NCBI GenBank assembly: GCA_014377015.1
Contig: JACMQL010000038.1
Location: forward strand, 1-54,633
DNA: 54,633 nucleotides
Direction: 5' to 3'
Source: Actinomycetota bacterium
GTDB taxonomy: Bacteria; Actinomycetota; Actinomycetes; Nanopelagicales; Nanopelagicaceae
Shown: one piece after another, positions 25,333 to 34,963 of the stretch
How positions within the stretch are numbered: position 1 is the first letter of the stretch
Layout of the letters: each line of letters opens with the position of its first letter
Position numbers and translations under genes: made by a program
The notes under the pieces: generated by a model
Told to the model about the DNA's origin: nothing
The model's database searches: none
Seen by the model: only the letters and a program-made list of their open reading frames with translations

Positions 25333-26679
25333 ATGTCCAACGTTTTTAAGGCTTATGACATCCGCGGGCTCGTCGACGACGAGATTACCCCTGACTTCGC
25401 ATTTCGCGTCGGATTATCATTTGCGCGTTTTCTAGAGCAGGAACGCGAGCCCGGGACTATCGTCATAGGTCAGGACATGCGTCCCTCATCTCCTGGCTTG
25501 GCAGACGCGTTCTCTGCAGGAGCAACCTCGAACGGAATGGACGTGATTCGAATCGGTTTAGCTTCAACCGACATGCTTTATTTCGCCTCAGGTAAATTGA
25601 ATGCGCCAGGCGCAATGTTCACCGCGAGCCATAATCCAGCCGAGTACAACGGAATCAAGTTATGTAAAAGTGGAGCACGCCCTATCGGAAAAGAGTCGGG
25701 ACTGCTTGCCATCGAACGTGACGTGAACGAGGGAAGTCCCATCATTTTCCGTTCCGTGGGCCGGGAAACTCAACGAGATCTCCTGGAAGATTACGTTAGT
25801 CATCTCCTTTCATTGGTGGACGTTTCGGATATTCGTAATCTCACTATTGTGATCGATGCAGGCAACGGCATGGCGGGGTACACGGCAAATCCAGTTTTTG
25901 AAAAACTTAATGCCACTGTTATACCGATGTACTTTGAATTGGACGGAACTTTTCCGAATCACGAGGCGAATCCCATTGACCCCAAAAATGTAAAGGCACT
26001 TCAGAAAGCCGTGCGCAAACACGGGGCTGACATCGGATTGGCTTTTGATGGAGATGCCGATCGGTGCTTCTTGATTGACGAAAATGGCGACATTGTTAAT
26101 CCATCGGCCCTCACCGCCCTAATCGCCACCAGGGAACTTGCTAAGTATCCAAAGTCGAAAATTATTTATAATTTGATATCGTCGAGAGCTGTGCCGGAGG
26201 TCGTTAGTGAATCTGGTGGAACTGCCATTCGTAGCCGAGTTGGTCATTCTTATATTAAAAAACTAATGGCTGATAATGGCGCAGTATTCGGGGGAGAACA
26301 TTCCGGGCATTTCTATTTTAGAGATTTTTGGAATGCTGACTCTGGAATGCTGGCAGCATTACACGCAATTGCGGCGCTTGGTTCGCAGCCCAAGTCGCTC
26401 TCTAATATTCTCAAGCCCTACAACCGCTATTTTTCAAGCGGCGAGATCAACTCAATTGTCAGTGATGCCCCTGCAATTTTGCAGAAGATTGAAAGTCTGT
26501 ATGCGACTAAAGCTGGAGTGACCGTCGACCATTTAGATGGGCTAACCATCAGTGCCGCAGGGTGGTGGTTCAATATTCGTTCCTCGAATACGGAGCCTCT
26601 TTTGCGTCTTAATGCAGAGGCAAAGACCCAGGCTCGGCTAAACAAAGTTCGGGACGAGGTTTTAGCCCTAATTCACTAA
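25333..26679 (+). CDS. manB: Phosphomannomutase/phosphoglucomutase
   Basis: The enzyme interconverts mannose-6- and mannose-1-phosphate (and often the glucose forms), feeding the nucleotidyltransferase at 19093. The phosphoserine loop is MFTASHNPAEYNG, the metal loop is FDGDADRC, and the sugar-recognition loop is GGEHSGHF; the phosphate-binding RSSNTEP is near the C terminus. The 448-residue length is normal. ATG 25333 is chosen because GAAGGGG lies 7-8 bases upstream and FKAYDIRG follows at once; TTG 25312 would add 7 residues. Confidence 0.94.
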   Translation: MSNVFKAYDIRGLVDDEITPDFAFRVGLSFARFLEQEREPGTIVIGQDMRPSSPGLADAFSAGATSNGMDVIRIGLASTDMLYFASGKLNAPGAMFTASHNPAEYNGIKLCKSGARPIGKESGLLAIERDVNEGSPIIFRSVGRETQRDLLEDYVSHLLSLVDVSDIRNLTIVIDAGNGMAGYTANPVFEKLNATVIPMYFELDGTFPNHEANPIDPKNVKALQKAVRKHGADIGLAFDGDADRCFLIDENGDIVNPSALTALIATRELAKYPKSKIIYNLISSRAVPEVVSESGGTAIRSRVGHSYIKKLMADNGAVFGGEHSGHFYFRDFWNADSGMLAALHAIAALGSQPKSLSNILKPYNRYFSSGEINSIVSDAPAILQKIESLYATKAGVTVDHLDGLTISAAGWWFNIRSSNTEPLLRLNAEAKTQARLNKVRDEVLALIH

Positions 26680-26744
26680 CGTGCTGAATATTGGCTTACC
26701 GAGTAGCCTTGGGGTCTTGGTCCAATCCCTAAAGGAGCTATTAC

Positions 26745-28031
26745 GTGAATTCTTCCGTCACCTTAACAATCCCACGTCATGACATTGCGGATGCGTCGCT
26801 AGCCGCTGAGGGGCGAAAGCGCATTGAATGGGCCGAACGCAATATGCCTGTTCTTGCACAAATTCGTGAACGATTTGCCAAGACACAACCATTCGCAGGA
26901 GTTCGAATTGCAGCCTGCATGCATGTCACCACCGAGACGGCGAATTTGATGCGTACGCTCAAAGTTGGCGGTGCAGAAATCGCACTTTGCGCATCCAATC
27001 CACTTTCAACTCAAGACGATGTCGCTGCGGCGCTTGTTCATGAGTTCGGGATAAGTGTCTTTGCTCGAAATGCGGTTGATAGGGACGGTTACTACTCGCA
27101 CATCAATGCGGCCCTGGATATCGAGCCACATCAGGTTTTTGATGATGGCTGCGACCTGGTGAACACCCTGCATACGACCCGCAAAGAATTGATTCCTGGA
27201 ATTGCGGGCGGTTGCGAGGAAACAACAACGGGCGTTATTCGTTTGAGGCAAATGGCAAAAGACGGCGCCTTGCAGTTCCCGATGGTTGCAGTTAATGACA
27301 CTGACACCAAACATATGTTCGACAATCGTTACGGCACCGGGCAGTCGACTCTCGATGCGGTATTCCGTTCGACTAATTTTCTATTAGCAGGGCGAATCCT
27401 TGTTGTTGCCGGTTTCGGGTATTGCGGTAAAGGTGTTGCAGAGCGCGCCAAAGGTATGGGCGCTGATGTGATTGTTACTGAGATTGACCCGACCAAAGCC
27501 CTCGACGCAATGATGCAAGGATTTCGCGTCATGCCTATGGCGCAGGCCGCAAAAGTTGGAGATGTTTTCATCACTGTTACAGGAAACCGCGATGTATTGC
27601 GTGAAGAGCACTTTGCCGTCATGAAGGATGGCGCGATTATGGCCAACTCGGGCCACTTCGACATTGAGATTGATGTCGCGTGGCTGGAACAAAACTCAAC
27701 TAAAAAGAATCGAAAGATCCGCCATCAGACCGATGAATTTGTGATGCAAGATGGACGTCGTTTGTTGCTGCTTGCAGAAGGTCGTTTGGTAAACCTAGGT
27801 GCCGCCGAGGGTCACCCAGCTGCCGTGATGGACATGTCTTTCTCGGATCAAGCCCTTACTGCAGAGTGGTTGGTAGCAGAGTCGCGCAATTTGAAGCCAG
27901 GTCTCCACGATGTCCCGGAGCACATTGATAAAGAGGTCGCAAAGTTGAAGCTCAAAAGTATGGGTGGAGAAATCGACACGCTAACTCCCGCCCAAGATAT
28001 GTATTTGAACTCTTGGGAGCACGGTAGCTAA
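26745..28031 (+). CDS. ahcY: S-adenosylhomocysteinase
   Basis: The enzyme hydrolyses S-adenosylhomocysteine to adenosine and homocysteine, relieving product inhibition of methyltransferases such as those at 4576 and 51032. The N-terminal substrate segment ACMHVTTETANLM and the NAD-binding GFGYCGKGVAERAKGMG are clear. At 428 residues it is the short form, without the insertion of about 40 residues seen in the roughly 495-residue mycobacterial enzyme. It starts at GTG with AAAGGAG about 7 bases upstream; a TAGCCT box at 26704 is a possible -10. The stop overlaps the mtrA ATG (TAATG). Confidence 0.95.
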   Translation: MNSSVTLTIPRHDIADASLAAEGRKRIEWAERNMPVLAQIRERFAKTQPFAGVRIAACMHVTTETANLMRTLKVGGAEIALCASNPLSTQDDVAAALVHEFGISVFARNAVDRDGYYSHINAALDIEPHQVFDDGCDLVNTLHTTRKELIPGIAGGCEETTTGVIRLRQMAKDGALQFPMVAVNDTDTKHMFDNRYGTGQSTLDAVFRSTNFLLAGRILVVAGFGYCGKGVAERAKGMGADVIVTEIDPTKALDAMMQGFRVMPMAQAAKVGDVFITVTGNRDVLREEHFAVMKDGAIMANSGHFDIEIDVAWLEQNSTKKNRKIRHQTDEFVMQDGRRLLLLAEGRLVNLGAAEGHPAAVMDMSFSDQALTAEWLVAESRNLKPGLHDVPEHIDKEVAKLKLKSMGGEIDTLTPAQDMYLNSWEHGS

Positions 28032-28717
28032 TGACTCTCGTGATGGTTGTTGATGACGACCAAGACCTTGCCGAGATGCTCGGCATTGTCTTAACGGGTG
28101 CCGGAATTGATGTTGATTTGGTGAGTCGAGGGGATGAGGTTCTCGAAGTTTTTCGGGCTAATCCTCCTGATTTAGTTTTGTTGGACGTGATGCTTCCCGG
28201 CTTAAATGGCATCGAAGTATGTCGATTGATTCGCGCTGAATCTATGGTTCCGATCGTGATGCTCAGCGCCAAGGGCGATACATATGATGTCGTTATGGGC
28301 CTAGAAGCCGGGGCTGATGATTACATGGTCAAGCCCTTTAAACACCCGTCAGAATTGGTGGCGCGCATCCGAACGCGACTGCGACGCTCGAGTGCTGGAC
28401 TTTCTGGGCAATTTACTTTGGCGGACTTAGCAATCGATCTCGTGGCGCATCAAGTGACTCGGGGAGGAAAGCCTATTGCTCTGACGCGACTAGAGTTCGA
28501 TTTACTCGTGGCCCTTGCCAAGGAACCAGGTCGGGTATTCACGCGCGACGCTTTGCTCAGCGAAGTTTGGGGTTATAGGCATTCAACCGATACGCGATTG
28601 GTGAACGTGCACGTGCAACGGTTGCGAGCCAAAGTAGAACACGACCCGGAAAATCCAGAGATTGTCGTAACCGTACGTGGAGTTGGATATAAAGCGGGAG
28701 CCACGGGCGGTTCGTGA
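28031..28717 (+). CDS. mtrA: Response regulator MtrA (OmpR family)
   Basis: The receiver domain has the acidic pocket Asp8-Asp10, the phosphoacceptor Asp52 (LVLLDVMLPG) and the conserved Lys in DDYMVKPF. The C-terminal winged helix carries LTRLEFDLLVALAKEPG and the VNVHVQRLRAKVE recognition region. MtrA controls cell wall, division and replication genes in actinobacteria and is often essential. Placement directly after ahcY and before mtrB is the conserved order (Rv3248c, Rv3246c, Rv3245c). It overlaps ahcY by one base. Confidence 0.95.
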   Translation: MTLVMVVDDDQDLAEMLGIVLTGAGIDVDLVSRGDEVLEVFRANPPDLVLLDVMLPGLNGIEVCRLIRAESMVPIVMLSAKGDTYDVVMGLEAGADDYMVKPFKHPSELVARIRTRLRRSSAGLSGQFTLADLAIDLVAHQVTRGGKPIALTRLEFDLLVALAKEPGRVFTRDALLSEVWGYRHSTDTRLVNVHVQRLRAKVEHDPENPEIVVTVRGVGYKAGATGGS

Positions 28718-28718
28718 A

Positions 28719-30287
28719 GTGAGGCAACGGACTCGAATTGCTAGATTTCGCAATTCGCTCGTAGTTCGTGTAATTCTTTCTACCGTAGTTCTCTGTCTTG
28801 GTGTTGTCTGGCTAACTGGTTCTGCTCTTTATTCACAACTTTCTGATGGCATTAAGAATGTGAAAATCGAATCCTCTGTGGCAGAAACTAGGTCGACGAT
28901 TTTCAACGCGCAGTATCGGATAACTTTGGCAAGCGAATCTGGCGAGAGTGCCTTGCGAAAAGCAATAGAGGAGATTGTTGTTAAGTCGCCAAGTGTCATC
29001 GGAACGGTTGTGAACGGTCGCGAAATTGCGCTCTTAAAATCTACCTCGCTCAAACCAGGCGAAATCAATTATCAGAGCACTTCGAATTTGGTGCCTCTCG
29101 AAGCAGTGCCGAATTCACTTCGTCAACAAGTTCAGCGAAGTGATGAAGCTCAGTGGGCCTACTCGTCAATTCAATATCCTGATGGCAACGTCATTCCAGC
29201 ACTCGCAGTCGGAGAGAGAATCTCCATTCCAGGGTCCGGCCCCTATGAGATGTACCTACTTTTCAGTCTTTCGAGCCAGAATGCGACGCTTGAACTTCTG
29301 AGTCGCGCACTTCTGATTACTGGCTTCGCACTCCTCTTCTTGATTGGCTTGATTACGTGGATCGTCGTTCGACAAGTAGTTCGTCCAGTTCGAGAAGCCG
29401 CCAGAATTGCGGAGAAATTTACGCAGGGGGATTTAGCACAGAGAATGCAGATTCGTGGCAACGACGAAATCGCCCGGCTTGGCACTTCGTTCAATGAAAT
29501 GGCGCTCTCACTGCAAAATCAAATTACTCGCTTGGAGAATCTATCGCGAGTTCAGCAACGCTTTGTGTCGGATGTATCTCACGAATTGCGCACCCCGTTG
29601 ACAACCTTGCGTATGGCCTCCTCGGTAATACATTCGGCGCGAACCTCCTTTGATCCCACGATCGCCAGAAGTGCTGAACTCCTTGTAGCCCAGCTCGACC
29701 GCTTTGAGCGCTTACTTGAGGATTTACTCGAAGTAAGTCGATTTGATGCAGAGGTCGCGATATTGGATTGCGTCGAATTTGATCTCTCAACTTTGGTTGA
29801 GAGATGTATTTTGGACCTGAACTTGGTAGCGGAAGAAAAGCAGACTTCAATTAAATTGACTAAACCACAAGATCCAGTTCTTATTTATGCTGACATTCGC
29901 CGAGTGGAGCGAATATTGCGCAATCTTCTCAACAACGCCCTCGAGTATTCCGATGCAAAACCTGTCGATGTGAAGATCGCAGCAACGGAATCGGACGTGG
30001 CCTTTGCAGTGCGTGATCATGGTGTCGGTCTTGATCAGCAAACTGCAATGAGGGTTTTCGATAGATTTTGGAGAGCTGACCCATCGCGTGCGCGCGTTCG
30101 TGGTGGCACAGGGCTGGGCTTATCTATTGCACTGGAAGATGCTCGTTTGCATAACGGGGAACTTGAAGCGTGGGGTCGGCCTAATGTTGGAGCACATTTC
30201 GTCCTTACGCTGCCGCGTCGCGCTGGGAATGAAATTGATGCCAGGCTCATTCGCTTGGTTCCAGAGGACTACTCCTCCACAAAGTAG
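28719..30287 (+). CDS. mtrB: Sensor histidine kinase MtrB
   Basis: The order is a first membrane helix (residues about 17-38), an extracytoplasmic domain of about 150 residues, a second helix (ALLITGFALLFLIGLITWIVV), HAMP, then the dimerisation/phosphoacceptor domain with His288 (SDVSHELRTPLT) and the ATPase domain (NLLNNALEYS, GTGLGLSIALEDARLHNG). MtrB phosphorylates MtrA and senses envelope or osmotic state. The start is uncertain: GTG 28719 lies one base after the mtrA stop, while GTG 28677 would overlap mtrA by 41 bases; neither has a good Shine-Dalgarno. The lipoprotein gene lpqB, which usually follows, is absent. Confidence 0.94.
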   Translation: MRQRTRIARFRNSLVVRVILSTVVLCLGVVWLTGSALYSQLSDGIKNVKIESSVAETRSTIFNAQYRITLASESGESALRKAIEEIVVKSPSVIGTVVNGREIALLKSTSLKPGEINYQSTSNLVPLEAVPNSLRQQVQRSDEAQWAYSSIQYPDGNVIPALAVGERISIPGSGPYEMYLLFSLSSQNATLELLSRALLITGFALLFLIGLITWIVVRQVVRPVREAARIAEKFTQGDLAQRMQIRGNDEIARLGTSFNEMALSLQNQITRLENLSRVQQRFVSDVSHELRTPLTTLRMASSVIHSARTSFDPTIARSAELLVAQLDRFERLLEDLLEVSRFDAEVAILDCVEFDLSTLVERCILDLNLVAEEKQTSIKLTKPQDPVLIYADIRRVERILRNLLNNALEYSDAKPVDVKIAATESDVAFAVRDHGVGLDQQTAMRVFDRFWRADPSRARVRGGTGLGLSIALEDARLHNGELEAWGRPNVGAHFVLTLPRRAGNEIDARLIRLVPEDYSSTK

Positions 30288-30332
30288 TGAAAGAAATTCT
30301 CGTCGTCAGTGGCCTGAAGCAAGAATTCTCAA

Positions 30333-30971
30333 GTGAGAAACCTGGCGCACTTAAGTGAAATTTTGTTTCCATCTCGCTGCCTTGGTTGTCGGGCATTGAG
30401 TTCGGGGCTGTGTCCCAATTGCAGTCGAGAGTGGGTATTGAGCGATCTGCGAACCAGGGCGGCGACGGTACCTGTGTTCTCCTCGCTTCGATACAGCTCA
30501 GTCGCGAGTCATATTCTGCTCTCCGCCAAAGAGGCTGGAATCAAAGAAGCGGATGAGTTATTACTTTCCGCGCTTCGGAATTCACTCGCAAATTTGCTCA
30601 TTTCAGGGATCGGAAGGGCAACGTTAGTTCCGATCCCGAGTCGGTTAGGGGCAAATCGAAAACGCGGGCGAGATTTCATTCATCACCTTGGAGTCAAACT
30701 GTGCGAGAAAGAACCTCTTGCCGTGTGGAAGGTGCTCGAACACTCTAGAAAGGTTGTGGATCAGTCCAGTTTGAACGCAGTGCAACGCCATGAAAATCTG
30801 TCTGGGTCAATGAAATTTTCCGATCCGCGCAAGACAGGACGTAACGTAATCCTGGTTGATGATCTGGTGACCACAGGGGCGACCTTAAGTGAGGCTGTGA
30901 GAACCTTGAAAGCGGGTGGAATGCCAGTCGTAGGTGCGATTACGGCCTTTCTTGCTCTTCCCATACGATAG
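30333..30971 (+). CDS. ComF-family phosphoribosyltransferase-like protein
   Basis: The 212-residue protein has an N-terminal zinc-finger-like CLGCRALSSGLCPNC and a C-terminal phosphoribosyltransferase motif VILVDDLVTTGATLSEA. ComFC homologues support DNA uptake in competent bacteria, but in actinobacteria (Rv3242c, same place between mtrB/lpqB and secA) the role is not established. It starts at GTG 30333, 45 bases after mtrB, with GAAGCAAG as a weak ribosome site. Confidence 0.88.
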   Translation: MRNLAHLSEILFPSRCLGCRALSSGLCPNCSREWVLSDLRTRAATVPVFSSLRYSSVASHILLSAKEAGIKEADELLLSALRNSLANLLISGIGRATLVPIPSRLGANRKRGRDFIHHLGVKLCEKEPLAVWKVLEHSRKVVDQSSLNAVQRHENLSGSMKFSDPRKTGRNVILVDDLVTTGATLSEAVRTLKAGGMPVVGAITAFLALPIR

Positions 30972-31022
30972 GCAGCGCAATAGTGCGAAATTCGGACGTT
31001 CATTTGTAAGAAGGGCAGGGTC

Positions 31023-33698
31023 ATGTCGTCATTTCTGGATCGTATTTTGCGGGCCGGTGAAGGGCGTGTTCTAAAGGAACTGACAAAGATCGCTGCTCAG
31101 GTAAATGCCCATGAGCCACAGATTTCCGCTTTGAGCGATGATGCCCTTCGAGGAATGACTGCTACTTTTAAAGAACGACTGGCAAACGGTTCTACTCTCG
31201 ATGACTTACTGCCAGAGGCGTTCGCGGTTGTGCGCGAAGCCGCAAAACGCACCCTGGGCCAGCGTCATTACGATGTTCAGATCATGGGTGGTGCAGCACT
31301 GCACCGTGGAAACATCGCGGAAATGCGCACCGGTGAAGGTAAGACCCTGGTGGCCACTTTGCCGTCGTATCTCAACGCGCTGGCTGGTCGCGGAGTGCAC
31401 GTCGTTACGGTCAATGATTACCTCGCCGAGCGCGACAGCGAATGGATGGGACGTATTCACCGTTTCTTGGGTCTGAGTGTTGGCGTCATCATCAACTCGA
31501 TGGATCCGTCGGAGCGTCGCGTTGCATATGGTTTTGATATTACCTACGGCACCAACAATGAATTTGGTTTTGATTATCTGCGCGACAACATGGCATGGAC
31601 TCTCGATGAATGCGTCCAGCGGGATCACTACTTTGCGGTGGTCGACGAAGTTGACTCAATTCTTATTGACGAGGCGCGCACTCCACTCATCATCAGCGGT
31701 CCAGCCGATAAAGCGACCAAGTGGTACGTGGAGTTCAATACGATCGCAAGCAAACTTGTGCGCGACCTACATTACGAAGTTGATGAGAAGAAACGAACTT
31801 CAGGCATTCTTGAAGAGGGTGTTACTAAAGTTGAAGAACTTCTCGGAATCCAGAATCTTTACGAAGCCGCAAATACCCCGTTAATTAGTTATCTCAATAA
31901 TGCGGTAAAGGCGAAGGAACTATTTAAGCGGGACAAGGATTACGTAGTCATGAATGGCGAACTGCTGATCGTCGATGAGCACACTGGTCGCATTCTTTCT
32001 GGACGTCGATACAGCGAGGGCCTGCACCAAGCTTTGGAAGCCAAAGAGAGAATTGAAATCAAGGACGAGAACCAAACCCTCGCGACGATTACTTTGCAGA
32101 ACTATTTCCGTCTCTACGAAAAAATCTCGGGCATGACCGGTACAGCGATGACTGAAGCTGCCGAATTCCAGCAGATTTACAAACTTGGCGTGGTTCCAAT
32201 TCCAACTAATCGTCCGATGGTCAGAGCAGATCAAGCTGATTTGGTTTATAAATCCGAGCAAGGCAAGTTCCTCGCGGTCGCGGGAGACATTGTCGAACGC
32301 CATCGCAAAGGTCAACCAGTTTTGGTTGGAACTGTCAGCGTCGAGAAGTCTGAAGAACTCTCGGCAGTACTTCGCAAAAATGGCATCGCACATGAGGTTC
32401 TCAACGCAAAGCACCACGAACGAGAAGCAGCAATCATCGCGCGCGCTGGCACAGTGGGTGCAGTTACGGTCGCCACAAACATGGCCGGTCGCGGTACGGA
32501 CATCATGCTTGGCGGTAACCCTGAGTTTATGGCAGATTTTGAACTGCAACGCCGTGGGCTTTCACCAGTGGAGACTCCAGAGGAGTACGAGCACGCGTGG
32601 CCAGATGAAATCGCGAAACAGAAAACTGCTGTTGCGAAGGAGCATGAGGAAGTTATCGCGCTAGGTGGACTTTATGTTCTCGGAACTGAACGTCATGAGT
32701 CGCGTCGCATTGACAATCAGTTGCGCGGTCGATCTGGTCGTCAAGGCGATCCAGGCGAGTCTCGCTTCTATCTCTCACTACAAGATGATTTGATGCGCCG
32801 CTTCAATTCAGGAATGGTTGAGCGATTCCTGTCAGCTGCTGGAATTCCAGAGGACACACCAATCGAGTCCAAGATGGTCAGCAATGCAATTCGCTCTGCC
32901 CAGACACAAGTTGAGGCTCAGAACTTCGAAATCCGAAAAAACGTATTGAAGTATGACGACGTACTTAATCGTCAGCGTCAAGTCGTTTATGGCGAACGTC
33001 GTTTGGTTCTCGAAGGAAAAGATATTCAAGATCAGGTTCAAACTTTCTTGAAGGACACACTTACAGCATATGTAGCAGCAGCCACCGCCGATCGTTTTGC
33101 GGAGGATTGGGACCTGGCAACTCTATGGACCGCACTTCATGCGCTCTATCCGATCTCTTTCACCATCGAAGAACTCGATGCGGAATTAGGAAGCCGTGCT
33201 GCGCTCGATACCGATTATTTGACGCAACGTGTTGTTGATGACGCACTTGCCGCCTATGTAAAACGTGAAGAAAGCTTAGGCTCAGAAGTCATGCGTGAAC
33301 TCGAGCGCAAGATTTTGCTTTCAGTGCTTGACCGTAAATGGCGTGAGCATCTTTACGAGATGGATTACTTGCAAGAGGGCATCGGATTGCGAGCAATGGC
33401 GCAACGTGATCCGCTTGTTGAATATCAAAACGAGGGTTACACCCTTTTTGCCGCCATGATGGATGCGATCAAGGAAGAGATGGCTGGCTATCTCTTTAAC
33501 ATTGAAGTAAGCGTTGAAGAATCGAGCCACCAAGTGAGTGGTAAGGGACTAAATGATCACTCAGCTCCGAAGAATTTAGAGTATTCGGCGGCGGGCGAGT
33601 CTGGTCCCACCCGAACTGGCGGAATTTCTCGCAACGCTCCTTGTCCTTGCGGCTCCGGGAAGAAGTACAAACGTTGCCACGGCGGAGCGCAGGACTGA
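31023..33698 (+). CDS. secA: Preprotein translocase ATPase SecA
   Basis: SecA drives post-translational export of unfolded proteins through SecYEG. The 891-residue protein is complete: Walker [25 protein letters not shown] (motif II), the PPX domain, the second motor domain ([25 protein letters not shown]) and the helical wing. The C-terminal zinc tail [14 protein letters not shown], which binds SecB or ribosomes in other bacteria, is intact. AGGG lies shortly before the ATG. In mycobacteria hpf lies between the comF-like gene and secA; here it is elsewhere (44730). Confidence 0.97.
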   Translation: MSSFLDRILRAGEGRVLKELTKIAAQVNAHEPQISALSDDALRGMTATFKERLANGSTLDDLLPEAFAVVREAAKRTLGQRHYDVQIMGGAALHRGNIAEMRTGEGKTLVATLPSYLNALAGRGVHVVTVNDYLAERDSEWMGRIHRFLGLSVGVIINSMDPSERRVAYGFDITYGTNNEFGFDYLRDNMAWTLDECVQRDHYFAVVDEVDSILIDEARTPLIISGPADKATKWYVEFNTIASKLVRDLHYEVDEKKRTSGILEEGVTKVEELLGIQNLYEAANTPLISYLNNAVKAKELFKRDKDYVVMNGELLIVDEHTGRILSGRRYSEGLHQALEAKERIEIKDENQTLATITLQNYFRLYEKISGMTGTAMTEAAEFQQIYKLGVVPIPTNRPMVRADQADLVYKSEQGKFLAVAGDIVERHRKGQPVLVGTVSVEKSEELSAVLRKNGIAHEVLNAKHHEREAAIIARAGTVGAVTVATNMAGRGTDIMLGGNPEFMADFELQRRGLSPVETPEEYEHAWPDEIAKQKTAVAKEHEEVIALGGLYVLGTERHESRRIDNQLRGRSGRQGDPGESRFYLSLQDDLMRRFNSGMVERFLSAAGIPEDTPIESKMVSNAIRSAQTQVEAQNFEIRKNVLKYDDVLNRQRQVVYGERRLVLEGKDIQDQVQTFLKDTLTAYVAAATADRFAEDWDLATLWTALHALYPISFTIEELDAELGSRAALDTDYLTQRVVDDALAAYVKREESLGSEVMRELERKILLSVLDRKWREHLYEMDYLQEGIGLRAMAQRDPLVEYQNEGYTLFAAMMDAIKEEMAGYLFNIEVSVEESSHQVSGKGLNDHSAPKNLEYSAAGESGPTRTGGISRNAPCPCGSGKKYKRCHGGAQD

Positions 33699-33724
33699 CC
33701 CAAACCTTCACCTGGGAGTGACTT

Positions 33725-34240
33725 TTAGAGAAGCGTCAGGGAAGTGCAGAGCCATCTATGGTCGATTCCTTCAAATCGCATCGCCATTGAACGGATTCGG
33801 TCGTCGAATCGCACGGTGAGTGCCGATTCGCTAATTCCATCAAGGGGTTGGCATGAATGCAATTTCCTGACGTGGCCGACGCTTGCCTGCGATCCGACCC
33901 TGCGGACAAGTTCTCCGTAAATTGCATGGTGGCACCAACGGGCCAATTGCGTTGGTTGGCGCTTTGCAGCCCAAATTTCTAAGACGCTGACAGCAAACTT
34001 AAGCGTCCACGCTTCTAATTCGGGAAGCTCGCTGGCGGATGTTGGTTGAGGTGCAAATTCAGGATCGAATTCCTCTCCGAAAGTGGAGGTGAGTGAATAC
34101 AGCAGCGGTCCAGGGGCGACGTAATCAGGAGTTGACTTTCTGTAGAGATCAAGCATCGGGTGGTTCCATACTTCGGGCAGTCCAGCATCGGATGTAAGCA
34201 GAAGATTGACGGGACGGGAGAAAACCTGGGATGTAGTCAT
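33725..34240 (-). CDS. Rv3235 family protein
   Basis: The 171-residue protein has a variable N-terminal half and a conserved C-terminal half starting ELEAWTLKFAVSVLEIWAAKRQPTQ, with RWCHHAIYGELVRR after it, which resembles the Rv3235 family (DUF6459) known from the same position next to secA. The function is unknown. I start at ATG 34240; a TTG 7 codons upstream is possible. No Shine-Dalgarno or leaderless-type hexamer was found for it. It is convergent with secA, 26 bases from stop to stop. Confidence 0.75.
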   Translation of the reverse strand: MTTSQVFSRPVNLLLTSDAGLPEVWNHPMLDLYRKSTPDYVAPGPLLYSLTSTFGEEFDPEFAPQPTSASELPELEAWTLKFAVSVLEIWAAKRQPTQLARWCHHAIYGELVRRVGSQASVGHVRKLHSCQPLDGISESALTVRFDDRIRSMAMRFEGIDHRWLCTSLTLL

Positions 34241-34297
34241 GGCACTACTTTGCAGAAGCAAAGTTCGAGCGACCTCACCTAAGTGAATGATGCACGT

Positions 34298-34315
34298 GTC
34301 ATCCCTTCGGATGAC
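34298..34315. repeat. Perfect 7-base inverted repeat in a divergent intergenic region
   Basis: GTCATCC (34298-34304), loop CTTC, GGATGAC (34309-34315) lie between the Rv3235-like gene and the SAF-domain gene, about 40 bases upstream of the SAF -10 box. There is no T-run, so it is not a rho-independent terminator. It may be an operator or a hairpin in the transcript of the minus-strand gene. Confidence 0.5.
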
Positions 34316-34352
34316 TGTGGACAGATTTAGAGCGTTGCGACTCCCACGTCCT

Positions 34353-34358
34353 TAGGTT
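34353..34358 (+). promoter_or_regulatory. -10 element TAGGTT upstream of the SAF-domain gene
   Basis: TAGGTT ends 5 bases before the ATG at 34364; no Shine-Dalgarno is present. This fits a leaderless or nearly leaderless transcript. Confidence 0.5.
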
Positions 34359-34363
34359 CGTGT

Positions 34364-34963
34364 ATGAACAAACCAAGAACCGGGATTCCAACCAGAACCT
34401 TTGTCGCGATCGTTTTAGTGATCGCATCATTCATTTCATCATTCGTACTTTCGCGCGCCGCGAATCGCACGGAACTTTTATGGAGTGCTCATTCAGTTCT
34501 GCTACCCGGCACGGTTATCCACCCAAACGATTTGGTTCTTCGAAGGGCCGCCCTGCCGGGAGGTGCGAATGCCTACATCCCACAGGAGAAACTGATTATC
34601 GGTTTTCAAATATTGCGACCGGTAGGGGCAGGTGAATTTATTCCTGCCAGTGCCATCAATCAAGACAAAGGTGGCTTGATAAATATCGACGTTCCTCTAA
34701 GTGTCCAAGGGTCCGACGCTCCAACCGGACTTGCACCTGGTCAGAATGTAAATATTTACCATGTCGAAAGTCGACAACCCTCGGAGAAGGCGAGTCCGCC
34801 CACTCTAGTTCTAGCTGGCGCATACATTTTGGACATAGACCAGAAGAGCCAAAGTATGAGCAATTCAATCTCACTGACGTTATCGATTCCTAAGGTGGAT
34901 GTTGTGAGACTGCTGGCAGCCACTGATTCAGGCAGGATTGTTGTGGTGCGTTTGCATGGCTGA
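34364..34963 (+). CDS. SAF-domain protein, CpaB/RcpC-like
   Basis: The 199-residue protein has one N-terminal membrane helix (FVAIVLVIASFISSFVLS), then a SAF domain (HSVLLPGTVIHPNDLVLRRA and ILRPVGAGEFIPASAI), then a region resembling the C-terminal part of CpaB (VPLSVQGSDAPTGLAPGQNV). CpaB proteins assist Flp/Tad pilus assembly in the periplasm. No secretin, CpaF ATPase, TadB/C or pilin gene is in the window, so a pilus role here is doubtful. It overlaps the next gene by 8 bases. Confidence 0.75.
   Translation: MNKPRTGIPTRTFVAIVLVIASFISSFVLSRAANRTELLWSAHSVLLPGTVIHPNDLVLRRAALPGGANAYIPQEKLIIGFQILRPVGAGEFIPASAINQDKGGLINIDVPLSVQGSDAPTGLAPGQNVNIYHVESRQPSEKASPPTLVLAGAYILDIDQKSQSMSNSISLTLSIPKVDVVRLLAATDSGRIVVVRLHG

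Noticed and set aside
33699-33724. Possible terminator between secA and the Rv3235-like gene (CCCA...TGGG)
   Set aside because: Only a 4-base stem and no T-run directly after it; too weak to call.
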